Shown: piece after piece, positions 7,887-16,300 of the stretch | Position numbering within the stretch: position 1 is the first letter of the stretch | Layout: each line of letters begins with the position of its first letter | Origin: CALKJU01 sp046349355 | GTDB lineage: Bacteria; Pseudomonadota; Alphaproteobacteria; Geminicoccales; Geminicoccaceae | Direction of reading: 5' to 3' | DNA length: 64,000 bases | Assembly: GCA_046349355.1 (NCBI GenBank) | Contig: JAXMCM010000022.1 | Coordinates: 1 to 64,000, forward strand | Translations under genes and position numbers: made by a program | Notes under the pieces: model-generated | Databases searched by the model: none | Told to the model about the DNA's origin: nothing | Seen by the model: the letters and a program-made list of their open reading frames with translations, nothing else

Positions 7887-8417
7887 TCAGACCTTCTTCG
7901 CGCGCTCGATCGCCGCGACGATCATCTGCCGGGCCTCTTCCGGGCCGCCCCAGCCGAGGATCTTCACCCACTTGTTGGGCTCGAGGTCCTTGTAGTGCTC
8001 GAAGAAGTGGGCGATCCGGGCGAGGTCGATCTCGGGCAGGTCCGTGTAGCTGCGGACGTTGCGGTTGATCAGCGTGATCTTGTCGATCGGCACGGCGAGG
8101 ATCTTCTCGTCGCCGCCGGCCTCGTCCTCCATCTTCAGCACGCCGATCGGCCGCGCGCGGAGGATGGCGCCGGGGATCACCGGCATCCGCCCGACCACCA
8201 TCACGTCGATCGGGTCGCCGTCGTCGGACAGCGTGTGCGGCACGAACCCGTAATTGCACGGGTAGAACATCGTCGTGTACAGGTAACGGTCGACGAAGAT
8301 GCAGCCGCTGTCCTTGTCGAACTCGTATTTGATCGGGTCCGAGCGCAGCGGCACCTCGATCAGGACATTGATCTCCTCCGGCGCATTCTTGCCCGGAGAA
8401 AGCCTGCTGTAGTCCAT
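7887..8417 (-). CDS. ppa: Inorganic pyrophosphatase (family I)
   Basis: 176 residues, the normal length for bacterial soluble family I pyrophosphatase, which hydrolyses PPi to two phosphates in the cytoplasm with Mg2+. The signature DDGDPIDVMVV supplies the metal-binding aspartates. Other conserved elements are IKYEFDKDSG, FYPCNYGFVPHTL and the C-terminal HYKDLEPNKWVKI. The ATG at 8417 gives the usual N-terminus. The gene begins 24 bases after the hemF stop on the same strand and is probably cotranscribed with trmL and hemF. Confidence 0.96.
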   Translation of the reverse strand: MDYSRLSPGKNAPEEINVLIEVPLRSDPIKYEFDKDSGCIFVDRYLYTTMFYPCNYGFVPHTLSDDGDPIDVMVVGRMPVIPGAILRARPIGVLKMEDEAGGDEKILAVPIDKITLINRNVRSYTDLPEIDLARIAHFFEHYKDLEPNKWVKILGWGGPEEARQMIVAAIERAKKV

Positions 8418-8441
8418 GCGATCAACGCTCCCGCGATCGGC

Positions 8442-9308
8442 TCAGGGCCAGGTGACGACGGGCGGCAGGGACATCAGGATCGCCTCCGGATTGCCTCCGG
8501 TGCGCAGCCCGAACTGGGTGCCGCGGTCGTAGATCAGGTTGAACTCGGCATAGCGGCCACGGCGGACCAGCTGGTGGGCGCGCTCCTCCTCGGTCCACGA
8601 CCGGTCCATGTGGCGGGCGACCAGCCTCGGATAGACGTCGAGGAAGGCCTCGCCGACGGCCTGGGTGAAGCCGAGCAGCCGGTCGTAGTCGCCCTCGAGA
8701 TAGTCGTAGAAGATGCCGCCGACGCCGCGCGCCTCGTTGCGGTGCGGGATGAAGAAGTACTCGTCGGCCCACTTCTTGTAGCGGTCGTAGGCGTCGGCGG
8801 CGAAGCCGTCGCAGGCCTGCTTCAGGCGGGCGTGAAAGGCCGCGGTGTCGGCATCGTCGGGGTAGATCGGGTTGAGGTCGGCACCGCCGCCGAACCACCA
8901 TTTCGTGGTGCGGACATGGCGCGTGTTCATGTGCGCCGGCGGCGCGTGCGGCGAGCGCAGATGGGCCACCAGCGAGATGCCGCTCGCCCAGAACCGCGGA
9001 TCCTCGGCGGCGCCGGGGATCTGCGCGCGGAACTCCGGCGAGAACTCGCCGCTGACCTCGGAGACGTTGACGCCGACCTTCTCGAAGACGCGGCCGCGCA
9101 TCACCGCCATGGTCCCGCCGCCGCCGCCGGGCCGCTGCCATGCGGTCCGCTCGAACCGGCCGGGTGGCTGGCTGGCGTGGCCGGGACCCCGATAGCGATC
9201 CTCGAGGTCCTCGAACGCGGCGCAGATGCGGTTGCGCAGGCTCTCGAACCAGGCGGCGGCGCGCACCGCCTCGGGATGGCTCGGATCGCAGATCGCCGGC
9301 TCGGTCAT
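8442..9308 (-). CDS. hemF: Oxygen-dependent coproporphyrinogen-III oxidase
   Basis: 288 residues. HemF oxidatively decarboxylates coproporphyrinogen III to protoporphyrinogen IX using O2, in the cytoplasm. Conserved blocks are GGGGTMAVMRGRVFEKVGVN, KWWFGGGADLNP, EYFFIPHRNEARGVGGIFYD and the C-terminal TGGNPEAILMSLPP. The start ATG 9308 overlaps the trmL stop in an ATGA arrangement, showing translational coupling. Location next to petABC, which needs heme, is common in alphaproteobacteria. No anaerobic HemN is in the window. Confidence 0.96.
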   Translation of the reverse strand: MTEPAICDPSHPEAVRAAAWFESLRNRICAAFEDLEDRYRGPGHASQPPGRFERTAWQRPGGGGGTMAVMRGRVFEKVGVNVSEVSGEFSPEFRAQIPGAAEDPRFWASGISLVAHLRSPHAPPAHMNTRHVRTTKWWFGGGADLNPIYPDDADTAAFHARLKQACDGFAADAYDRYKKWADEYFFIPHRNEARGVGGIFYDYLEGDYDRLLGFTQAVGEAFLDVYPRLVARHMDRSWTEEERAHQLVRRGRYAEFNLIYDRGTQFGLRTGGNPEAILMSLPPVVTWP

Positions 9309-9793
9309 GGTCCTTCCGCGGGCCTCCCCAGTTCGTCGAGGCCGCCAGTCTGCCGCATCGCCTCGCCCAACACGAGCGTCGCCGCGGCGATGACGTTGAG
9401 CGAGCGGCGACCTGCGGCCATCGGCACACGCACCCGCAGGTCGGCGGCGGCATGGACGCTGGGCGGCACGCCGCCGCTCTCGCTGCCGGCCAGCAGGACA
9501 TCGTCCGGCCGGAAGGCGGCCTCGTGGTACGGGAGCGAGCCGGTGGTGCTCAACAGGACGAGGCGTCGCCCCTCGCCGCGGCGGCTGCGGAAGAACGCCG
9601 CAGCGTCGGCGTGGCGGTGCCAGCGGGCGAGCGGCCCGTAGTCGAGCGCCGCGGTGCGGATGCGGCGGTCGTCGAGGGGAAAGCCGGCCGGCTCGATCAG
9701 GTCGAGCTCGATGCCGAGGCAGGCGCACAGACGCAGCGCCGCCCCGAAGTTGTGCGGACGGTCAGGCTGCCACAGGGCGAGAATGAGCGCCAA
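9305..9793 (-). CDS. trmL: tRNA (cytidine(34)-2'-O)-methyltransferase
   Basis: SPOUT-family methyltransferase that methylates the wobble nucleotide of tRNA-Leu isoacceptors. From TTG 9793 the protein is 162 residues, the usual TrmL size, starting at LALWQPDRPHNFGAALRLCA. In-frame ATGs at 9865 and 9847 would add up to 24 unconserved residues and run into the promoter region of petA. C-terminal SPOUT knot motifs are visible: LLAGSESGGVPPSVH and the SLNVIAAATLVL block. The stop overlaps the hemF start by four bases. Confidence 0.88.
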   Translation of the reverse strand: MALILALWQPDRPHNFGAALRLCACLGIELDLIEPAGFPLDDRRIRTAALDYGPLARWHRHADAAAFFRSRRGEGRRLVLLSTTGSLPYHEAAFRPDDVLLAGSESGGVPPSVHAAADLRVRVPMAAGRRSLNVIAAATLVLGEAMRQTGGLDELGRPAEGP

Positions 9794-9808
9794 CCTGCCC
9801 GAGTTATT

Positions 9809-9823
9809 GCGACCAAAGGTCGC
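9809..9823. promoter_or_regulatory. Inverted repeat in trmL/petA divergent promoter region
   Basis: GCGACC at 9809-9814 and GGTCGC at 9818-9823 form perfect 6-bp arms around AAA, about 70 bases upstream of the petA start and just upstream of the chosen trmL start. The position fits an operator for the bc1 operon; the regulator is not identifiable. Confidence 0.35.
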
Positions 9824-9891
9824 TTGCCGGGGTGGGGCCCCCTCCATAGATTGCGCCCGCGACAACCATCGACTTGTTCAAAGGGTAGGGT

Positions 9892-10443
9892 ATGGCCGAG
9901 CAGGCGGTCAAAGGCCAAGGCGGCGGCGGCGGCGCCCCGCGGCGCGACTTCATCGAGCTCCTCGCCTGGTCGACCCTCGCCGTTGGCGCCGGTGCGGTCG
10001 CCTGGCCGCTCATCGACCAGATGAACCCGTCGGCCGACGTGCTGGCGCTGTCGTCGACCGAGGTCGACATCAGCCAGGTGCCGGAAGGCTCGGCGATCAC
10101 CGTGAAGTGGCGCGGCAAGCCGGTCTTCGTGCGCAACCGCACGGCCGAGGAGGTCAGCGCCGCCGAGAACGTCGATCTCGCCGAGCTGCGCGACCCGCAG
10201 ACCGACCAGACCCGCGTGCAGAAGGCCGAGTGGCTGATCGTGCTCGGCGTCTGCACCCATCTCGGCTGCGTGCCGCTGGGCAACAAGCCCACCGAGCCCC
10301 GCGGCGACTTCGGCGGGTGGTTCTGCCCCTGCCACGGCTCGCACTACGACACCTCGGGCCGCATCCGCAAAGGCCCGGCACCCTACAACCTGCAGGTGCC
10401 GGACTACGTCTACCTCAGCGACACGGTCGTCCGGATCGGCTGA
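9892..10443 (+). CDS. petA: Cytochrome bc1 Rieske iron-sulfur subunit
   Basis: 183 residues. It carries a [2Fe-2S] cluster that takes electrons from ubiquinol at the Qo site. Cluster-binding motifs are CTHLGC (about residue 121) and CPCHGS (about 146), both intact. The N-terminus has a twin-arginine motif (RRDFIELL) followed by a single membrane anchor (WSTLAVGAGAVAWPLI), as in Tat-exported Rieske proteins. It is the first gene of petABC, with petB 42 bases downstream. The ATG follows an AGGGTAGGG-like ribosome-binding site. Confidence 0.97.
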   Translation: MAEQAVKGQGGGGGAPRRDFIELLAWSTLAVGAGAVAWPLIDQMNPSADVLALSSTEVDISQVPEGSAITVKWRGKPVFVRNRTAEEVSAAENVDLAELRDPQTDQTRVQKAEWLIVLGVCTHLGCVPLGNKPTEPRGDFGGWFCPCHGSHYDTSGRIRKGPAPYNLQVPDYVYLSDTVVRIG

Positions 10444-10485
10444 CGCATCGCGTCGGCCCCCGGCACCCGATCTCGGACGTCACCC

Positions 10486-11736
10486 ATGAGCGCAGACCAC
10501 TCGCAGCCCGTCTTCAAGAACGGCCTCGTCCGCTGGATCGACGACCGGCTGCCCGTCATCAGCTTCGCCTACAACCTCGTCGGACCCGGCTACCCGACGC
10601 CGAAGAACCTGAACTACTTCTGGAACTTCGGCTCGCTCGCCGGGCTGATGCTGGTGCTGCAGATCGTCACCGGCATCGTCCTGGTGATGCACTACACGCC
10701 GCACACCTCGATGGCCTTCGAGAGCGTCGAGCACATCATGCGCGACGTGAACTACGGCTGGCTGCTGCGCTACGCGCACGCCAACGGCGCCTCGATGTTC
10801 TTCATCGTCGTCTACATCCACATCTTCCGCGGGCTCTACTACGGCTCCTACAAGGCGCCGCGCGAGCTGCTGTGGATGCTGGGCGTGGTCATCCTGCTGC
10901 TGATGATGGCCACCGCCTTCATGGGCTACGTGCTGCCCTGGGGCCAGATGAGCTTCTGGGGTGCGACCGTCATCACCAACCTGTTCTCGGCCTTCCCGAT
11001 CGTCGGCGAGCCGATCGTGACCTGGCTGTGGGGCGGCTTCTCGGTCGACAACCCGACGCTGAACCGCTTCTTCTCGCTGCACTACCTGCTGCCGTTCGTG
11101 ATCGCCGCGGTCGCCTTCCTGCACATCCTGGCGCTGCACCAGTACGGCTCGAACAATCCGGTCGGCATCGACCTGACGAAGAAGGACAAGATCCCCTTCC
11201 ATCCGTACTACACGGCGAAGGACCTGTTCGGCATCGCGGTGTTCATGCTGGTCTACGCCGGGTTCGTGTTCTACGCGCCGAACGCGCTGGGCCACCCCGA
11301 CAACTACATCCCGGCCAATCCGCTCAGCACGCCGGCGCACATCGTGCCCGAGTGGTACTTCCTGCCCTTCTACGCGATCCTGCGCGCCATTCCCGACAAG
11401 CTGTTCGGCGTGCTGGCGATGTTCGCCGCCATCGCGGTGCTGTTCATCCTGCCCTGGCTCGACACCTCGAAGGTGCGCAGCGCCAAGTTCCGGCCGATCT
11501 ACAAGGTGCTGTTCTGGGTGCTCGTGGTCGACGCGATCGTGCTGACCTGGGTCGGCGGCAAGCCGCCGGAAGGCATCTACATCACCATCGGCCGCGTCGC
11601 GACCTTCTACTACTTCTTCCACTTCCTCGTGCTGCTGCCGCTGCTGGGCAAGCTCGAGCGACCGCTGCCCCTGCCGACCAGCCTCAGCAAGCCGGTGCTG
11701 GGCGGTTCGGGACTGCAGCCCCAGGCGGCGGAGTGA
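10486..11736 (+). CDS. petB: Cytochrome b of the bc1 complex
   Basis: 416 residues, a full-length fused cytochrome b with eight membrane helices. It binds hemes bL and bH and forms the Qo and Qi quinone sites. Recognisable elements are the early helix with GLMLVLQIVTGIVL, the SMFFIVVYIHIFRGLYYG heme-ligand helix, LPWGQMSFWGATV, and PEWYFLPFYAILR, whose PEW motif lines the Qo site. It sits between petA and petC, with five bases to the latter. Confidence 0.97.
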   Translation: MSADHSQPVFKNGLVRWIDDRLPVISFAYNLVGPGYPTPKNLNYFWNFGSLAGLMLVLQIVTGIVLVMHYTPHTSMAFESVEHIMRDVNYGWLLRYAHANGASMFFIVVYIHIFRGLYYGSYKAPRELLWMLGVVILLLMMATAFMGYVLPWGQMSFWGATVITNLFSAFPIVGEPIVTWLWGGFSVDNPTLNRFFSLHYLLPFVIAAVAFLHILALHQYGSNNPVGIDLTKKDKIPFHPYYTAKDLFGIAVFMLVYAGFVFYAPNALGHPDNYIPANPLSTPAHIVPEWYFLPFYAILRAIPDKLFGVLAMFAAIAVLFILPWLDTSKVRSAKFRPIYKVLFWVLVVDAIVLTWVGGKPPEGIYITIGRVATFYYFFHFLVLLPLLGKLERPLPLPTSLSKPVLGGSGLQPQAAE

Positions 11737-11741
11737 GACCG

Positions 11742-12509
11742 ATGCGCGCCCTCTCCCTCGTCGCCGGGCTCGTCGCCCTCGCCGGTGTCGCGACCGCCAT
11801 CCCGGCGGCGCAGGCCGCCGAGGGGGTCACCCCGCCGGCCCGCAACTGGTCGTTCAACGGCATGTTCGGGACCTACGACCGGGCCGCCCTGCAGCGTGGC
11901 TTCCAGGTCTACCAGGGCATCTGCCAGGGCTGCCACGGCGCCCGCTTCCTCGCCTTCCGCAACCTCGCCGACCTCGGCTACACCGAGGACGAGGTGAAGG
12001 CGATCGCCGCGCAGTACACGGTCACCGACGGACCGAACGAGGAGGGCGAGATGTTCGAGCGGCCGGCCCGGCCGTCCGACCGCAAGCCCAATCCGTTCCC
12101 GAACGACCAGGCGGCCCGCATCGCCAACGGCGGCGCCCTGCCGCCGGACCTGTCGCTGATGGCCAAGGCCCGCGCCAACGGCCCCGACTACATCTATGCG
12201 CTGCTGACCGGCTACGAGGACCCGCCGGCCGAGGTCACCGTGCCCGACGGCATGTACTACAACCACATGTTCCCCGGGCACCTGATCGCCATGCCGCCCC
12301 CGCTGTCGGAGGGTGCCGTCGAGTTCGAGGACGGCACGCCGGCGACGGTCGAGAACATGTCGGCCGACGTCACCCAGTTCATGATGTGGATGGCCGAGCC
12401 CAAGCTCGAGGAGCGCAAGCAGACCGGCCTGAAGGTCATGATCTTCCTCGTGATCCTGTCGGGCATCCTCTACGCCTACAAGCGCCGGGTCTGGGCCGAC
12501 GTCCACTGA
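11742..12509 (+). CDS. petC: Cytochrome c1 of the bc1 complex
   Basis: 255 residues. A cleavable Sec signal peptide (LVAGLVALAGVATAIPAAQA) precedes a periplasmic c-type heme domain with the motif CQGCH at about residue 63 and a candidate axial methionine in the MPPPLSEG region. A single C-terminal membrane anchor (MIFLVILSGILYAYKRR) follows. It passes electrons from the Rieske protein to soluble or membrane cytochrome c. The last gene of petABC, it ends six bases from the convergent response regulator. Confidence 0.97.
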   Translation: MRALSLVAGLVALAGVATAIPAAQAAEGVTPPARNWSFNGMFGTYDRAALQRGFQVYQGICQGCHGARFLAFRNLADLGYTEDEVKAIAAQYTVTDGPNEEGEMFERPARPSDRKPNPFPNDQAARIANGGALPPDLSLMAKARANGPDYIYALLTGYEDPPAEVTVPDGMYYNHMFPGHLIAMPPPLSEGAVEFEDGTPATVENMSADVTQFMMWMAEPKLEERKQTGLKVMIFLVILSGILYAYKRRVWADVH

Positions 12510-12515
12510 GCGGCG

Positions 12516-13187
12516 TCAGCGCGGGTGGAGATAGCCCCGCCCGCGCACGTTCCTGATCAGGGCCGGATGGCGCGGATCGGCCTCGAGCTTGAGGCGCAGC
12601 CGCGAGATCCGGTGGTCGATGCTGCGGTCGTAGCTTTCCTCATCGCGGCCGGGTGCGAGGTCCAGCAGCTCGTCGCGTGACAGTACCCGCCCGGCATTGC
12701 GGGCGAACGCCGCCAGCAGCGCCAGCTCGCTGGCGACGAGCCCCACCCGCCGGCCGTCGTCGTGCACCACGCCGCGACCCTCGGCGTCGAGCCGCCACGG
12801 CCCGAGCCGGACGGCCGCCGCCGGACGGCGCCGGCGCAGCACCGCGTCGACCCGCGCCAGCAGCTCCGCCGGCTCGAACGGCTTGCCGAGATAGTCGTCG
12901 GCCCCGGCCTCGAGGCCGAGCACGCGGTCCATCGGCTGGCCCAGCGCCGTCAGCATGACGATGCCGGGCTGCGGCTCGCTGCCACGCAGCCACCGGGCGA
13001 GGCTGAGGCCGTCGTCGTCCGGCAGGGTGAGATCGAGGATCACGAGGTCGGGACGCCGGGCAGCCGCCAGCTGCTTCAGCGCCGCACCGTCCGGTGCGGC
13101 GCGGACGTCGTGGCCGGCGCGGACGAGCACGTGGGTCACGAGCTCGCGCACCAGCGGATCGTCCTCGACGACGATGAGGCCGGCCAT
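12516..13187 (-). CDS. OmpR-family response regulator
   Basis: 223 residues. Receiver domain at 1-115 has the acidic pair (VVEDDP), the phospho-acceptor Asp in VILDLTLPDDDG and the conserved Lys in LGKPFEPAEL. The C-terminal winged-helix domain (about 130-223) ends with the recognition-helix pattern YDRSIDHRISRLRLKLE and the RNVRGRGYL wing. It is divergent from the adjacent hybrid kinase across 177 bases, suggesting one two-component system with two regulators. Targets are unknown; candidate direct repeats lie in the shared promoter region. Confidence 0.9.
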   Translation of the reverse strand: MAGLIVVEDDPLVRELVTHVLVRAGHDVRAAPDGAALKQLAAARRPDLVILDLTLPDDDGLSLARWLRGSEPQPGIVMLTALGQPMDRVLGLEAGADDYLGKPFEPAELLARVDAVLRRRRPAAAVRLGPWRLDAEGRGVVHDDGRRVGLVASELALLAAFARNAGRVLSRDELLDLAPGRDEESYDRSIDHRISRLRLKLEADPRHPALIRNVRGRGYLHPR

Positions 13188-13236
13188 TCCTCCCCGCGCG
13201 CCCGTCGTTCCCGGATGTCGCGCCCCGGACGCGACA

Positions 13237-13261
13237 CTTGTAACATTTCGTGCCTTGTGAC
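13237..13261. promoter_or_regulatory. Direct repeats in the divergent regulator/kinase promoter
   Basis: CTTGTAAC at 13237-13244 and CTTGTGAC at 13254-13261 are spaced 17 bases start to start, as expected for a tandem OmpR-family dimer site. They lie about 50 bases upstream of the minus-strand regulator start and about 100 upstream of the kinase start, so autoregulation is plausible. Confidence 0.4.
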
Positions 13262-13364
13262 GCGATCATGGCGCGACCGGACGGGAGCAGGGTCGCCGGT
13301 GCCAGGGCGCCCCGCCGCGAGGCGTGCCGCCTGCACCGCGGGACTTCCCGCAGCGAGTCCGCCC

Positions 13365-16300
13365 ATGCGCCAAGCGGTCGACGCCCAGGCCCTTGCGGCC
13401 GTTGTCGAGCAGATGGCCTGCCTTTCCGGCTGCGCTCCGTTCCTGCGCGACAGTCTCTCCGGCGACCTGCTGCTCGGCACGCTGCCGCCGGACGACCAGG
13501 TCCATCCCGACGATCGCGACCGCTGGCACCGGGCGCTCGCCGGCGCCAGCGACAGCTTCACCGGCAGGATCAGGGGTGACGCCGGCTGGCGCCGGATCGA
13601 GCTGCGGGCACGGGCGACGGGCGACCACCAGGTCGCCGGAGCGTGGCAGGACGTCACCGCGCGGCAGGAGGAGCGGCTCGACCTCGTCCGCTACCGGGCG
13701 TTGCTGGCCTCGCCGACGGAGTGGATCGTCCGGGAGACGCCCGACGGGCGGAACACCTACGTCAACGACGCCTATTGCCGGTACCGCGGGCTGACCGCCG
13801 CGCAGCTCACCGCCCCCGACTTCGCGCACTTCGCCACCGTCCTGCCGGACTCGCTCGAACGCTTCCTCGCCAACCGGGCCCTGCTCGGCCCCGACCGGCC
13901 GCAGATCACCACCCAGACCCAGGTGCGCCACCGCGACGGCAGCACGCGCTGGCAGGTCTGGACCGACATGGCGATCATGGACGAGGCGGGCACGATCCTC
14001 GAGTACCAGGCGGTCGGCCGCGAGATCACCGAGGAGAAGCGGATCGAGCAGGCGCTGCGGGCCAGCGAGGCCGAGCTGCGCGCCATCCTCGAGACCACCC
14101 CGGCCTGGGTGACCCGGCACACCCCGGAAGGCCGCTACACTTACGTGAACACGGCCTACTGCCGCTACATGGGGATGACCCCGGAGCAGCTCTGCGCCGC
14201 CGACTACCACGACCGCGACTGGATCGAGCCCGCCGATCTCGAGCGCCTGCTGGCCGGCCGCGAGCGCCTGACCCCGGCCCAGCCGAGCTTCACGATCCAG
14301 CTCGCCGTCCGCCATCCGGACGGCCAGCCGCACGTCGAGGAGTGGACCAACACGGCGCTGTTCGACGGTGACGGGCGGCTCGTCGGCTACCAGTCCGTCG
14401 GGCGCGACGTCACCGCCACCCAGCAGATGCAGGAGGCCCTGCGCGCCAGCGAGGCACGCTACCGGGCGGTGGTCGACACCCAGACCGAGTGGATCGTCCG
14501 GCAGACGCCCGACCGCCGCAACACCTTCGTCAACCCGGCCTACTGCCGCTACATGGGGATGTCGGCCGAGCAGCTGCTGGCCAGCGACTACAGTGGCCTG
14601 TCGTGGATGCAGGCCGAGGACATCCGCCGCTTCGAGGCCAACCGGGCGGCGCTGACCCCGGCCGAGCCGATGCGCACCACCGAGTTCGCGGCGCGCCATC
14701 TCGACGGCACCCTGCACTGGGAGAGCTGGACCGACCTCGCCCTGTTCGACGCGGCCGGAACGGTCGTCGAGTACCAGCTGATCGGCCGCGACATCACCGA
14801 CCGGGTCCGCATGGTCGAGGAGCTGCGCGAGAGCGAGGCGCGCTACCGCGGCGTCGTCGACGCGCAGACCGAGTTCGTCACCCGCGTCCGCCCGGACGGG
14901 CGGGCGACCTTCGTGAACGACGCCTACTGCCGCTACATGGGGATGAGCCGCGAGGCGCTGCTCGGCCCGGACTGGGACGACCTGTCGATGCTGGCGGCGG
15001 ACGACCGGGCGCGGCTGGTCGCCAGCTGGCTGGCGCTGACGCCGGAGCAGCCGCACTACGTCCACGAGACCGAGGTCCTGCTGCCCGACGGGCGCCGGCG
15101 GATCGAGGTCTGGAACCAGCGCGGCATCTTCGATGCGAACGGCCGCCTCATCGAGGTGCAGGGCGTCGGGCGCGACGTCACCGAGCAGCGGGCCACCGAG
15201 CGCGCCCTGCAGCAGAGCGAGGCGCAGCTGCGCGCCATCCTCGAGACCCAGACCGAGTGGATCACGCGGCAGGACCTCGACAGCCGCTACACCTTCGTGA
15301 ACGACGCCTACTGCCGCTACATGGGGATGAGCCGCGAGGCGCTGATCTCGGCCGACTACGACGACTACGCGACGGTCCGGCCGGAGGACCGCGCCCGGTT
15401 CTTCGCGTTGCGCGACGCGATGACGCCGGACCGGCCGAGCTTCGGCTGCACCCTCGAGGTCCGGCACACGGACGGCAGCACGCGCTTCGAGGAATGGGTC
15501 GAGACGGCGGTGTTCGACGCCGCCGGGAACCGTGTCGGCTACCAGGCGGTGGGCCGCGACGTCACCGAGAAGCGCCGCGCGCAGGAGGCACTGGAGGCGA
15601 GCGAGGCGGCGATGCGCGAGATCGCCGAGGGCGTGCCCCTGCCGGTGGTCATCGCCCGGGCCGACGCCCCGGAGATCCTCTTCTGCAACCAGGCCGCCAC
15701 CGGGCTGCTCGACTACCGACCCGGCGCCGCGCCCGACGTGGTGATGCGGTTCTGGGCCGATCCGGAGGAAGGCCGGCGCTTTCCCGAACTGGTCGACGCC
15801 CATGCCGGAAAGGGCTTCGAGGTCCGCTTCCACCGGGCCGACGGCGGCCTCGGCTGGGCGCTGATCCATGCCCGCCGGCTGACCTACTACGGGCAGCCGG
15901 CGATCCTCAGCGTGCTCACCGACATCACCGAGCGGCGGCGCACCGAGCAGGCGCTGGTCGAGAGCGAGCAGCGGTTCCGGCGCTTCGCCGAGGCCCATCC
16001 GGTGCCGCTGTGCGCGCTGCGCCTCGACGACTGGCGGGTGCTGTTCGTCAATCCGGCCTATCTGGCGCTGTTCCAGCTGAGCTGGGACGAGCTCGACCGG
16101 GCCGACAAGCGCAGCCAGTGGGCCGATCCGGCCATGCGCACGCCCTACTACGAGCGGGTGCTGCGCGACGGCGTCACCCACAATGTCGAGGTCGAGCTGC
16201 GCCGCAAGGACGGCACGACCTTCCCCGCCGCCCTCAGCTCGCGGCTGATGGAACTCGGCGGCGTGCGGGCCGTCGTCAACAGCGTGGTCGACCTCGGCCC

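Noticed and set aside
12762..13364. Upstream extension of the kinase frame
   Set aside because: It overlaps the divergent regulator on the other strand and has no domain similarity; ATG 13365 gives a sensible start.
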